Made by a program: the position numbers and the translations under genes. A model generated the notes under the pieces. It did no database searches. It worked only from the letters and a program-made list of their open reading frames with translations, and was not told the origin of the DNA. A stretch of DNA of 64,000 bases. Origin: Nemertoderma westbladi (lineage: Eukaryota > Xenacoelomorpha > Nemertodermatida > Nemertodermatidae). The DNA lies in contig JAUCBJ010003721.1 of NCBI GenBank assembly GCA_032718475.1, positions 91,371 to 155,370 of the forward strand, in the 5' to 3' direction. Positions 55,184 to 64,000 of the stretch are shown in pieces. Each line of letters opens with the position of its first letter. Position 1 is the stretch's first letter.

Positions 55184-55300
55184 ATTTCCGCGCCAGGATC
55201 CTCAATGCGCGCCACACGCCTCTGTTCCTTCGCGCCAGGATCCTAAATGCGCGCCACACGCCCCTGTTCCTTCGCGCCAGGATCCTAAATGCGCGCCACA
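55184..55300 (+). repeat. Three ~45-bp repeats in the gypsy leader
   Basis: Three copies of TTCGCGCCAGGATCCTAAATGCGCGCCACACG at about 55186, 55229 and 55273. They lie just before gag. GCGCGCC words also occur in the first part of the leader (52050-52110). Confidence 0.85.
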
Positions 55301-55344
55301 CATGTTGAGCAAACTCTACATAAATTCCAACCTGGGCCGAAGCG

Positions 55345-56037
55345 ACCGCCAACGCCGTTTCTATTAAGCTGCCTCCGTTCTGGACCACCCAACCCGAGGT
55401 GTGGTTCGCCCAGGCGGAGGCACAGTTCCACATTCGTAGCATCACCGAGGACGCTACAAAATATTATTACGTGGTGGGGGCCCTCGACCAGGAGACAGCC
55501 GCTCGCCTCCTAAAACTCATCCAGAACCCTCCCGCTACTGAGAAGTACCTCAAACTCAAGGGCCAACTTCTCAAGGCCTTCGGCGCTTCGGGCTCTCCCG
55601 ACGCGAGCGCGCAGCCCGACTCTTGGACCTCGACGGCCTCGGTGACCGGCGCCCCTCGCAACTCCTCGGAGAAATGCAGGCGCTCCTCGGCGACGACAAC
55701 GCGGGACTCCTCTTCGAGGAGGCCTTCCTCCGGTAGATGCCCGCCGCAATCCGCCTCCAACTCGCGGAGGAGGACTTCCGCGACCTCGACAGGGTTGCGG
55801 ACCGGGCCGACGCGCTGTGGGAGGCCTCCCGGCAGACCCCACTCGCGGCCCACGCCGTCAGGAAACCGACGCCGGTCCCGCCGCAGCGAACCGGCAAGAA
55901 CTCCTCGTCGGCGTCGACTCCCGCCCCGCGGGCCCCGCACTCGAACTGGTTCTATTATCACCAGACGTTCGGCCCCACAGCCAGGAAGTGCCGCCCGCCC
56001 TGCAGTTACCAGGGAAACGCCCCGGCCGGCCGTTTGT
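55345..56037 (+). pseudogene. gag: gypsy gag, frameshifted
   Basis: The capsid N-terminus reads KLPPFWTTQPEVWFAQAEAQ and then YYYVVGALDQETAARLL, a standard gag signature of arthropod-type gypsy elements. After about 55590 the frame shifts; the later part (MPAAIRLQLAEEDFRDLDRV and FYYHQTFGPTARKCRPPC) continues in another frame to a stop at 56037. The H..FG..ARKC..PC motif takes the place of the usual zinc knuckle. At least one frameshift lies between. Gag would form the particle shell. Confidence 0.85.
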
Positions 56038-58200
56038 AGCAGTTACAAAGGCCGGCCACACCGACCTGCTGCTGTTTGCCTGGGACCGCGTTTCCGCGCA
56101 ACGCTTCTTGGTCGACACCGGGGCGGAGGTAAGCGTTATTCCCGCGACGACTCGCGAGGAACGTTCGGGACAGAGCGGGCCGCCCCTCCTCGCCGCCAAC
56201 AAAACGTACATTCGAACGTACGCCGTACGGCCACCGCTCCGTCAAACTCGACTTCCACTCCCGCCGTTTCCAGTGGAAGTTTATCGCGGCCGACGTCGCC
56301 CAGCCTCTCCTCGGAGCCGACTTCCTCCGAGCGAACAACATGTTGGTCGACCTGAGAGGCCGTCGTCTGGTCGACGCCGAGACGTTGACCTCGATCCCGT
56401 GCGGGCGGACTACGGGCCACGCCCCCCACCTCGGTTCTGTCACCGCCTCGGACGACGAGTTCGCTCGGCTCCTCGCCGAGTTCCCCGATATTACGATCCC
56501 TCGGTTCTCCGACCCCACCGCGAAACACGGGGTCGAACATTACATCCCCACCGAGGGACCCCCGGTCTACTCCCGCGCCCGTCGTCTGCCTCCAGACAAA
56601 CTCGAGATCGCGCGGGACGAGTTCCGGACGATGGAGGAGATGGGGATCATCCGCCGTTCCAACAGTCCATGGGCGTCACCCCTCCACATGGCCCCTAAAC
56701 CCTCGGGTGGATGGCGGCCGTGTGGCGACTACCGACGCCTCAACGACGCCACGATTCCGGACCGGTACCCCATCCCCCATATCCATGACTTCTCCTCCAG
56801 ACTGGCTGGGGCGAAGATCTTTTCTAAGATCGATCTGGTGCGCGGCTACCACCAGATCCCCGTAACCGAGGCCGACATCGCCAAGACCGCGGTTATAACC
56901 CCGTTCGGCCTGTTTGAATTCCTTCGAATGCCGTTCGGGCTGAAAAACGCGGCCCAGGGCTTCCAGAGACTGATGGACACGGTGTGCCAGGGACTCGACT
57001 TCCTCTTCGTCTACCTAGACGACGTCCTCGTCGCGAGTCGGTCCCCCAAGGAACACCGTGACCACCACCGTCAGCTCTTCGCGCGCCTCCAAGAACACGG
57101 CCTCGTGATCAACCTCGCCAAGTGCGAGTTCGGTCGGTCGACCATCGACTTCCTCGGCCACCGAATCTCGGCCCACGGCGCCTACCCGCTCCCCGACAAG
57201 GTCGCCGCCATCCGTGAGTTCACCCAACCGACCACCGTCAAGGGCCTGCAGGAGTTCGTGGGGATGGTGAACTTCTATCAACGGTTCGTCCCCGCGGCCG
57301 CGGCCATCATGCGGCCCCTCTACGCGGCCCTTGCCGGTAAACCCAAGTCCATCGACTGGACCCCCGACATGGCTGCGGCGTTCCGGAACGCCAAGGAAGC
57401 CCTCGCCAACGCCACGATGCTCGCCCACCCCAACGCCAACGCACCGACGGCGCTCACCGTGGACGCATCCGGCACGGCGGTGGGCGCCGTTCTAGAACAG
57501 CTCGTCGGCGACTCGTGGCGCCCCCTGGCGTTCTTCAGCCGCCAACCTCGACCCCCGGAGGTGAAGTACAGCGCGTTCGACCGGGAACTCCTCGCGCTGT
57601 ACCTCGCTGTTCGCCACTTCCGGTACTACCTGGAGGGCCGCGTATTCACCGCCTACACAGACCACAAACCCCTGACGTTCGCATTCGCCAAGATCAGCGA
57701 CCCGTGGTCGAATCGGCAACAACGGCACATCGCCTACATTTCCGAGTTCACCACGGCGATCGAACACGTCGCTGGCAAAGACAACTGTGTGGCGGATGCG
57801 CTCTCCAGGACTACGGTCAGCGCGGTTCGAACCCTCCTCCCCGGCCTCGACTACACGGCTATGGCGGCTGCCCAACTCGCCGACCCCGAGCTGCCAACCT
57901 ACCGCTCCGCCGTGTCCGGCCTCCAACTGGAAGACGTCCCGCTCGCCCCCGCCAACGCCACTCTACTTTGCGACGTTTCTCTCGGACACCCGCGCCCCGT
58001 CGCCTGGCGACGGCGCGTCTTCGACGCCCTGCACGGCCTGTCTCACCCCGGCGCTCGTACCACCAAGAAACTCGTCGCCGACAGGTTCGTGTGGCACGGC
58101 CTCCGCAAAGAGGTGGGCGAGTGGGCGAAGACCTGCATCCATTGCCAGTCTTCCAAGGTGCAACGCCACGTTCGCGCGCCCCTCGGCACCTTCGCCACCC
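56038..58200 (+). pseudogene. pol: gypsy pol: protease, reverse transcriptase, RNase H, integrase zinc finger
   Basis: The protease active site DTGAEVSV is at 56113-56136. After a frame change, an open frame from about 56340 holds reverse transcriptase ([26 protein letters not shown], catalytic [10 protein letters not shown] at about 57006-57035), RNase H ([27 protein letters not shown]) and the integrase HHCC finger ([17 protein letters not shown]). The catalytic residues are present, but the frame breaks before the integrase core near 58200. The YLDD motif and the RNase H-integrase order are those of Ty3/gypsy. Confidence 0.9.
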
Positions 58201-59161
58201 CCTACCCCGCCGGTTCGACCACATCCACGTGGATCTGGTCGGCCCTCTACCACCATCGCGCGGGTTCACTCACCTGCTGACGATGGTAGACCGGTTCACT
58301 CGGTGGCCAGAGGCCGTGCCCCTCACCGAGACCTCCACCGAGAGTTGCGCCCGGGCTCTCATCACCATCTGGATATCTCGGTTCGGCGTCCCCGCGGATC
58401 TCTCCTCCGACCGCGGTTCGCAGTTTACCTCCCAGCTCTGGTCCGCCGTCAACCAGCTGCTGGGCACCCAACTGCACCGCACCACGGCCTACCACCCACA
58501 AGCGAACGGACTGGTGGAACGTTTCCACCGCCACCTAAAGTCCGCCCTGCGGGCCTCGCTCACCGACCCCGATTGGGTCGACGAGTTGCCGTGGGTTCTC
58601 CTCGGAATCCGGACCGCTCCCAAGGACGACTTGGGGACCTCCTCCGCCGAGCTGGTCTACGGTGCCCCCCTCACCGTCCCGGGCGAGTTCCTTCCGCCGG
58701 CTACAGGCGCCCAGCACTCGCCGTCCACGATCCTCCCTCAACTCCGGGATACGGTTGGGCGGTTCGCTCCGGTACCGACGTCACGCCACGGACTGACTCC
58801 GTCGTCGGTTCCACCGGACCTCCACGACGCTACCTACGTTTTCGTCCGGCGCGACGCCCACCGGACGCCATTCGAACGCCCCTACTAGGGGCCTTACAAG
58901 GTCCTCACCCCCGGACCCAAAACATTTAAGATCGATATGGGCGGTCGAACTGAAACGATTTCAGTCGACCGACTCAAACCGGCCCATCTCGATTTTACCG
59001 AGCCGGTCGTTCTCGGCCAACCGCGGCGCCGAGGTCGACCCCCGAACGCACCTCCGGTACCTCCTACACCGCCGGTACTAACGCAAAGACCACCAACCCC
59101 AGCCCAACCGCCCGTACAAACTCGATCGGGCCGGACGGTCCGTCCACCTGAATATCTCTAA
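58200..59161 (+). pseudogene. pol: gypsy integrase core and C-terminus, frameshifted
   Basis: A second frame carries the integrase core: first Asp in [10 protein letters not shown] (58231), second in LSSDRGSQFTS (58408) and Glu in ANGLVERFHRHLK (58516), a complete D,D-35-E triad. Further breaks follow near 58750-58890. The last piece (58937-59161) has SVDRLKPAH and a Pro-rich tail RSGRTVRPPEYL, usual for gypsy integrase ends. Confidence 0.88.
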
Positions 59162-59174
59162 TACGTTTCGAGAC

Positions 59175-59197
59175 TGGGGGGGGGGGGGGGGGGGTCA
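59175..59197 (+). promoter_or_regulatory. Polypurine tract of the gypsy element
   Basis: GACT followed by about 20 G and TCA, directly before the 3' LTR. This is the place where the plus-strand primer should lie; an almost pure G tract is unusual. Confidence 0.75.
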
Positions 59198-59386
59198 TGT
59201 GGCAGCCCCACTGACATACATATTATACAATCCCAAAACTTTATTATTACGGTTGCCTAGCAACCCTAGAGAGGAACTCTAGGCCCACCTACAGAATTGT
59301 ACGACAGTACTGCAGTATGCCATCAGCGATCGCTCGAACTTGAGTCTACATACGTTTTCATTTCGTGGCTAGACGCCATCTCCACA
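59198..59386 (+). repeat. 3' LTR of the gypsy element
   Basis: 189 bases, TGTGGCAGCC to TCTCCACA, followed by ACTT (59387-59390), which matches the left flank. Confidence 0.95.
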
Positions 59387-59529
59387 ACTTGAACTTTAAT
59401 CGCAAATATTACAACTAATATAAATGATAAGTTAAACCAAACCAACAAAATAAACAAATATAACAAAATAACTTCTATGTATATATAATATATGGCACTG
59501 CAAGTAAAGGTTTCTAACAAGTCCATGAA

Positions 59530-60510
59530 ATTAATATAGCATAGCTACAGTAGTGTTGCTGTTGCCAGACTGGCAGACTGGAAAGAAAGAGGGGAAATAC
59601 AGTAGGAAACAATTGACACGAAAAGTTATCTACATACAAGCAAGCAAGCAAACAGTCGGCCGAAGCCGGAGGCGACCCGAAGGCTCCTCTTTCGATAGCT
59701 GCTACCTGAGGGTAGGGGTGGGCGCTACTCCTATCCCAAGATTTGCTCCCAGTTATTTAACTGGTACTCCCTATCTACATACAGCAGTACAAAAATTTAC
59801 ATAAACAAACAAAAAACATAAGTCGGCAACCATTATGGAATCGAGTTGTGAAAATGCAGTATGAAAATTTAAGACGTCAGGAAAAAAAGAAGATAAAGAA
59901 AAAAGTTATAGGTGGTGGGGAATCCGAATGTATTAATGAAAGGATGTGCGCTGAGTGAGAATGAGTTGAGACCGAACAGAAACCAGTTAGAGCCCGAATT
60001 ATTTTAAAAATTTAATTAAGCTTTAAAAAATGTTTTTTTTCAATTTTTTAAGAAAGTTCGAAATTCCAGCTCTAGGACCTTGAAAAGAGAGTGAGCGACG
60101 CGCAACCTCGAGTAGTTCACGATATGAGTTTACATAAATTCCCGTGCGAACATTGCGACATCATCTACACGGCGGAATCTTTTCTCGTTTCCCATTTAAA
60201 ACGGAAACACAATGAACCGGCTCTACTCCAACATGTTCGGGTTCCAACGTTTTTACTGATCCTAAGAAACGATCCAGTTCAGATGAACCAACCATAATAG
60301 TGTGGGATGTACTGTAGTTCTTGTGGGAAAGTGTTTGCAAGGAAATATAATCTAATGAAACACGAACGCACTCACTCTTGTGAGAAACCCTATAGCTGTT
60401 CCGTGTATAGTAAATCATACGCCAGGACTGGCGATCTAACGAAACACCAACGCACTCACGCTCGCACGCACTCACACGCTCTGGCGAAAAACCCCGCGGT
60501 CACTTAGTCG
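59530..60510 (+). pseudogene. C2H2 zinc-finger segment, copy 2
   Basis: Sister of 33760-34736. It includes the same basic stretch (59820-59958), then from ATG 60124 MSLHKFPCEHCDIIYTAESF...HLKRKH, a complete C2H2 finger, and after a frame break, YCSSCGKVFARKYNLMKHERTH and CSVYSKSYARTGDLTKHQRTH. The last finger has lost its second Cys (CSVY). The CEKPY linker derives from TGEKPY. It is better preserved than copy 1 but still broken. If once functional it would bind DNA in the nucleus. Confidence 0.65.
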
Positions 60511-60539
60511 CATTATCGCTGGCACTACTGTCCCATGGG

Positions 60540-60608
60540 ACGTTAGTGCCCGCGACACGTTAGTGCCCGCGAGACGTTAGTGCCCGCGAGACATTAGTGC
60601 CCGCGTCT
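60540..60608. repeat. 17-bp tandem repeat
   Basis: Four copies of ACGTTAGTGCCCGCGAG (variants GACAC, GACAT). Confidence 0.85.
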
Positions 60609-60609
60609 A

Positions 60610-62110
60610 GCGACTTAGTTAGTATATGTAATAAATACAACAGGCCAGGAAGATATTTTCCGCTTCTTTAGTTCCTGCTGATGCAAACGAGTCGTTACTT
60701 TCTTCAAACTTTTTAGGTAATTTTCCAGTCTTTAGTTCCCGCATCTCGTTATTTAACACTTTAATTTCAACTTGGATCTTTTATGATTAAAAAATATGTT
60801 AACCTCAGTTAGACATGGTATCATTTATATTATTTGGTTTTGCGGTAAAGTTTTCAAAGAATTAGGATTAAGCAACGGCGTCTGATTGTTTATAAATAAC
60901 GTAGGCCTACTTTTGATTGAGTATACTTATTGTTGAACTTTACGACCTACAGTATAATAATATACTGGCAATCAAAGAAGGGGGGGGGGGGGGTTGTCCT
61001 AATATACATTGGCTTATATGAACTACAACAGTAGGGGTTATGAACCTGTTCCAGTATGTTTTAAACATAATGTGCCGAAATAATTAAATATATATAATAT
61101 TGATTAACATAAGTTTATGTGACGCGCTACGCGAAGGAACTATTTTGTTGTATATTGGTCTAGGTAGAGGTACATTAGTTATATTGTAATTGTTATTATT
61201 TCGCTTACGCTTGCCCTGCGGCGGCTTTTTAATAACACAGACAAAAAGAGGTTTGGGAATCTCCTCTCTCCGTATTCTCGCCATATTGTATAACTAATAA
61301 ATAAGGAGTTTATATTATCAGAACCACATTATATTTGAGTCGAATAAACATTTTTTTGGAGAGGGGATACACCTAGTGTTTAAACAGGATCCCGAGAGTG
61401 ATAATCCCGATCCAGGAAATCTCGAAAAGTCTGATCCCGTTTAAACACTGGTTCACACCTAGTTTTTTTCGACAGTTTTATTTTAAATGTATTTCCCAAT
61501 ATCAAATTTTATCAAATTCATGGTTATTCCGAATCAGAAATCAGTTTCTCTATAAGTTGTTTTGTTCGCGACTTTTGGAAACATTTGTAGTGCATGATTG
61601 GTCAGTTGTAATCAGGAAAATTGTAATGTAATTTTTCCCGCGATTGATTTTTTGGAACACTTTCTCTATTTATTTTTTAATTAATGAACAAATTTTTGCG
61701 TGGAATATTTATCTACTTAATTCTGCAAACAAAACGAAAGTTAGAGATTAGAGAGTAGTTAAAATGTGTGTATGATGTTTTATGATGTATATGTACAACA
61801 AAGTATCACAAAAAAAAGCCATCGCGAGAATAATGGCATTGAAATTTTCTCCTGATTACAACTGACAAAAATGCACCAAAAGTGAACACTTTGAAATTTT
61901 TTCCAATCTTCTTTTATGGTTTTGATACCAATAGGGAACTTTTTGGGGCTGATTCCGAAACTCGCAAAATATTTCAAAATTTTCGGGTGGTTTTTGGCCT
62001 TTTTGGTGTCAAAGAGGTGCTGTACCAAATTTAAAAATTTTACGTTAAAATTGCAATTATTGCCTAACTCGAGATGAAAGCAACTAATCGAAAAACTGAT
62101 ACCAGATTCG
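60610..62110. other. Non-coding stretch
   Basis: I recognise no exon. G run at about 60980-60993. An inverted repeat at 61379-61433 (TGTTTAAACAGGATC / GATCCCGTTTAAACA), flanked on both sides by ACACCTAG, looks like a very short foldback insertion. Confidence 0.45.
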
Positions 62111-62117
62111 GAATCCC

Positions 62118-62289
62118 CAGCCCAGCTCAGCCCAGCCCAGCCCAGCCCAGCCCAGCCCAGCCCAGCCCAGCCCAGCCCAGCCCAGCCCAGCCCAGCCCAG
62201 CCCAGCCCAGCCCAGCCCAGCCCAGCCCAGCCCAGCCCAGCCCAGCCCAGCCCAGCCCAGCCCAGCCCAGCCCAGCCCAGCCCAGCCCA
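62118..62289. repeat. (CAGCC)n microsatellite, G-quadruplex-capable
   Basis: About 34 perfect pentamers. On the minus strand, which is the sense strand of the IFRD gene, it reads (GGGCT)n, a string of G3 runs two bases apart. It lies 223 bases past the IFRD stop codon. The frames across it are artefacts. Confidence 0.95.
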
Positions 62290-62511
62290 TAACTCAAAAT
62301 ATATTGACAATGTTTAGCAGTTTAGCACCTTATCTTGGTAGAACGAGCCCGTATTCTAGCGGCATCGCTCCAAAATAATTTAGCTCCAACACGATATAGA
62401 AAGCAACCTCACAAACCATATTGAAATCTATTCCTACACTGATTAATGACATTTAAATAATAATGAAATAATATAATAAACCTAAAGTGTCCGGGAGAAA
62501 AGGACAGGAAT

Positions 62512-63013
62512 CTATTCGTCGGGAATCCGGTAACTGCGTTTATCCCTCAACTTTCCCCGGACTGTTGTTTGAGCCTTAAAGTTCTCAGAGTTGATAAACT
62601 GACGCTCCCGTTTGGATACTTTGGCTACGACGTGATCCACAGTAAGAGGCGCCCCCAACCCGAATATATCTCGGAGTAAATGATTCTCTCGGAGGTACAA
62701 ACTCAACCCGGACCCAAGGATATCCTTAAACACATTGTACTGGAGTTTCCGACACCATGAGTTGAGTTCCAGAAGTTCCCTACCGAACCGTATCTTAGTG
62801 TAGGGGTATTCCATCCCCGATATACTCCGCAGGATATCCCGGAAACAGGACCGCTGTTGCCTCCGATCTCGTTTAGCCCTGTGCCGATTACTATCGGTCG
62901 CCAACTCCTCCAATCGCTCCAATAACTCCCGATGAGTCTGCCCTCGGAAGGTGCGACGACCGCTCTCTCTCCCCAGTTCGTACAGCAGAGCCAAACATTC
63001 CCCAGCCGAAATC
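62512..63013 (-). CDS. IFRD1: IFRD (interferon-related developmental regulator), last coding exon
   Basis: A 502-base exon encoding the last 166 residues. It starts after a TTTTAG acceptor with ISAGECLALLYELG, where IFRD proteins have ISAGE...LLYEL, then HRAKRDRRQQRSCFRDILRS (family: HRAK.DKR.QRS.FRDVLR), IRFGRELLELNSWCRKLQYN, FKDILGSGLSLYLREN, LRDIFGLGAP and FKAQTTVRGKLRDKR. Both the HEAT-like IFRD domain end and the IFRD C-terminal domain are therefore present. The TAG stop is at 62512-62514. IFRD1/2 (fungal IFH/Ifrd1-type homologues) act as transcriptional co-regulators in differentiation and, for IFRD2, as a translation inhibitor on ribosomes. The phase at the acceptor requires two bases from the previous exon, which lies off the right edge. 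Confidence 0.92.
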
Positions 63014-64000
63014 CTAAAACATAATAAGTTTTAATTAATAATGTGGTTGTCAAAGTAATAGGCAGAGAAATACAGAACGTGGTTGCACTGCACTGTCTTT
63101 TAAAGGGAAAAATAATTTAACTTTTTAATTAAATTAAAATGAATAATAGTACACTCATACTATTTCGAGGCCGAAGGATAAGGAAAAAATTATTTACCTT
63201 TAATTGATTGAAATGCGGATTACAGCGGGGACAAAAAATACTTCTTTAAAGAAAATCATTGGTACATTGGCCATTAGAAAATGAATCCAAAGTTACTATA
63301 AAATTAAATGGTTCTAGAACAAGATACGTAATAATGTAATTATAAATTTAACTAAAGTAAATTGATTATTAGGTTTAATATTTGTACACAATGAATTAAT
63401 ACCACTAGGGATGAGAGTTTGAGTTCAAACTTTCAGCTTTGAATGTTATTCCATATTAGTACATAAATTCATAATTACAAGTTGCAACTCCAATATCGAA
63501 GGAATTATAAATAAGAAATACTTATTTTATATTGGTTACAGTTCCGTATAGAACTGCATTTTTATAACATAAATCATTGTTACGATGGCAACAGTGAAGA
63601 GTTCTAGAACAAAAAATATATAATATACACTATTCTAGAACAAGAATAAAATAAAAAAATTATTGTTCTAGAACATATAGCTAGTAATTTTTTAAATTTA
63701 AAATAGCTAGTAATTAAAAAAAAATTATATATTTATATTATTATTAAAAAATTTATCTACCGGTACCAAATTGTATTATTAGTTAAATTTACTAGCTATT
63801 TTAAAATTAAAAAAAAACTAGCTATATGTTTTAGAACAGTATTATTTTTTATTTTATTTATGTCATATTATATGTATTATACACTATTCTAGAGCATAAA
63901 TAATACAAATAATATAATGTTCTAGAACATATACCGGTAGCTAGTTCAAATTTAAAATAGCTAGTAACACAAAAAAATTTATTCATTTATATTATTTATT
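63014..64000 (-). other. IFRD1: IFRD intron, with TTCTAGAA palindromes and inverted repeats
   Basis: Upstream intron of the IFRD exon, running off the window. GTTCTAGAAC or close forms occur at about 63311, 63600, 63631, 63665, 63828, 63891 and 63921. A TAGCTAGTAA-type inverted repeat pairs 63664-63720 with 63780-63838, and a third copy follows at 63918-63964. No further exon was recognised. Confidence 0.6.

Larger units (their letters stand above)
51729..59386 (+). mobile_element. Ty3/gypsy LTR retrotransposon, 7.66 kb, with nested LINE
   Basis: Two near-identical LTRs, a primer site, gag, protease, reverse transcriptase, RNase H, integrase and a polypurine tract occur in standard Ty3/gypsy order. 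ACTT flanks the element on both sides (51725-51728 and 59387-59390). The internal coding part (55330-59161) is strikingly GC-rich compared with its AT-rich surroundings. The leader is split by a LINE at 52608-54870. Several frameshifts in gag and pol would prevent a normal polyprotein, although the LTRs differ at only two sites in 190, which implies a recent insertion. Confidence 0.93.

Noticed and set aside
55467-58741. Long minus-strand frames opposite gag and pol
   Set aside because: GC-rich antisense shadows of the gypsy genes; no recognisable domains.
62074-62310. Pro/Ala/Gln- or Gly/Leu/Trp-rich frames
   Set aside because: Simple consequences of the (CAGCC)n microsatellite.

Overview
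The window looks like nuclear DNA of a multicellular animal, probably an invertebrate with a large repeat-rich genome. Host genes are split by GT-AG introns, there are three kinds of non-LTR retrotransposon, a Ty3/gypsy LTR element, many terminal-inverted-repeat DNA elements and several kilobase-scale tandem arrays. No operons, rRNA genes or CRISPR arrays are visible. The species cannot be named from the sequence; the palindromes TAGGCCTA and (T)ACCGGT(A) recur so often outside the arrays that they may be a genome signature.

Host genes are sparse. On the minus strand, 7369 down to 5976, are the first three coding exons of a KDM7/PHF8-type histone demethylase: start codon, PHD finger and linker. 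Splice sites and reading phase agree, and the rest of the gene lies to the left, beyond a 3.4 kb 21-bp satellite (2285-5690) and probably beyond the window. At 28124-28522 (minus) is a complete uninterrupted FAM32A homologue. At 62512-63013 (minus) is the last coding exon of an IFRD (interferon-related developmental regulator) gene, whose earlier exons lie off the right edge. A single-exon short-chain dehydrogenase at 50808-51608 (minus) has a broken duplicate at 30871-31440. Two related copies of a C2H2 zinc-finger segment lie at 33760-34740 and 59530-60510.

Mobile DNA fills most of the rest. 7.9-15 kb holds MITEs with 5-bp target duplications, a 3.05 kb element with ~430-bp inverted arms around a 10-bp minisatellite, and a 1.1 kb element full of ACGCGT palindromes with an 8-bp duplication. 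15.1-18.1 kb is a LINE inserted into an oppositely oriented sibling. 22.2-26.4 kb carries 31-bp and 64-bp arrays. 29-36 kb contains more LINE copies, one with a clear 10-11 bp target duplication inside the zinc-finger segment. 36.3-37.2 kb is a 68-bp array whose unit also occurs singly elsewhere. 44-50.5 kb is a mosaic of a repeated family with a GGGGCGAGCC end, including a 3.2 kb element with ~600-bp inverted arms. 51.7-59.4 kb is a complete-ended but frameshifted gypsy element (190-bp LTRs, ACTT duplication, primer site, G-rich polypurine tract) carrying a nested YADD-type LINE.

The most unusual block is 40.6-43.9 kb: AT-rich, all on the plus strand, with a frameshifted unknown gene, an intact SIAH-type RING protein, a small zinc-finger protein, and a broken module resembling the region N-terminal to protein-primed DNA polymerase B in Polinton/Maverick and adintovirus-like elements. 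I read it as the remnant of an endogenous Polinton-like or DNA-virus-like element.
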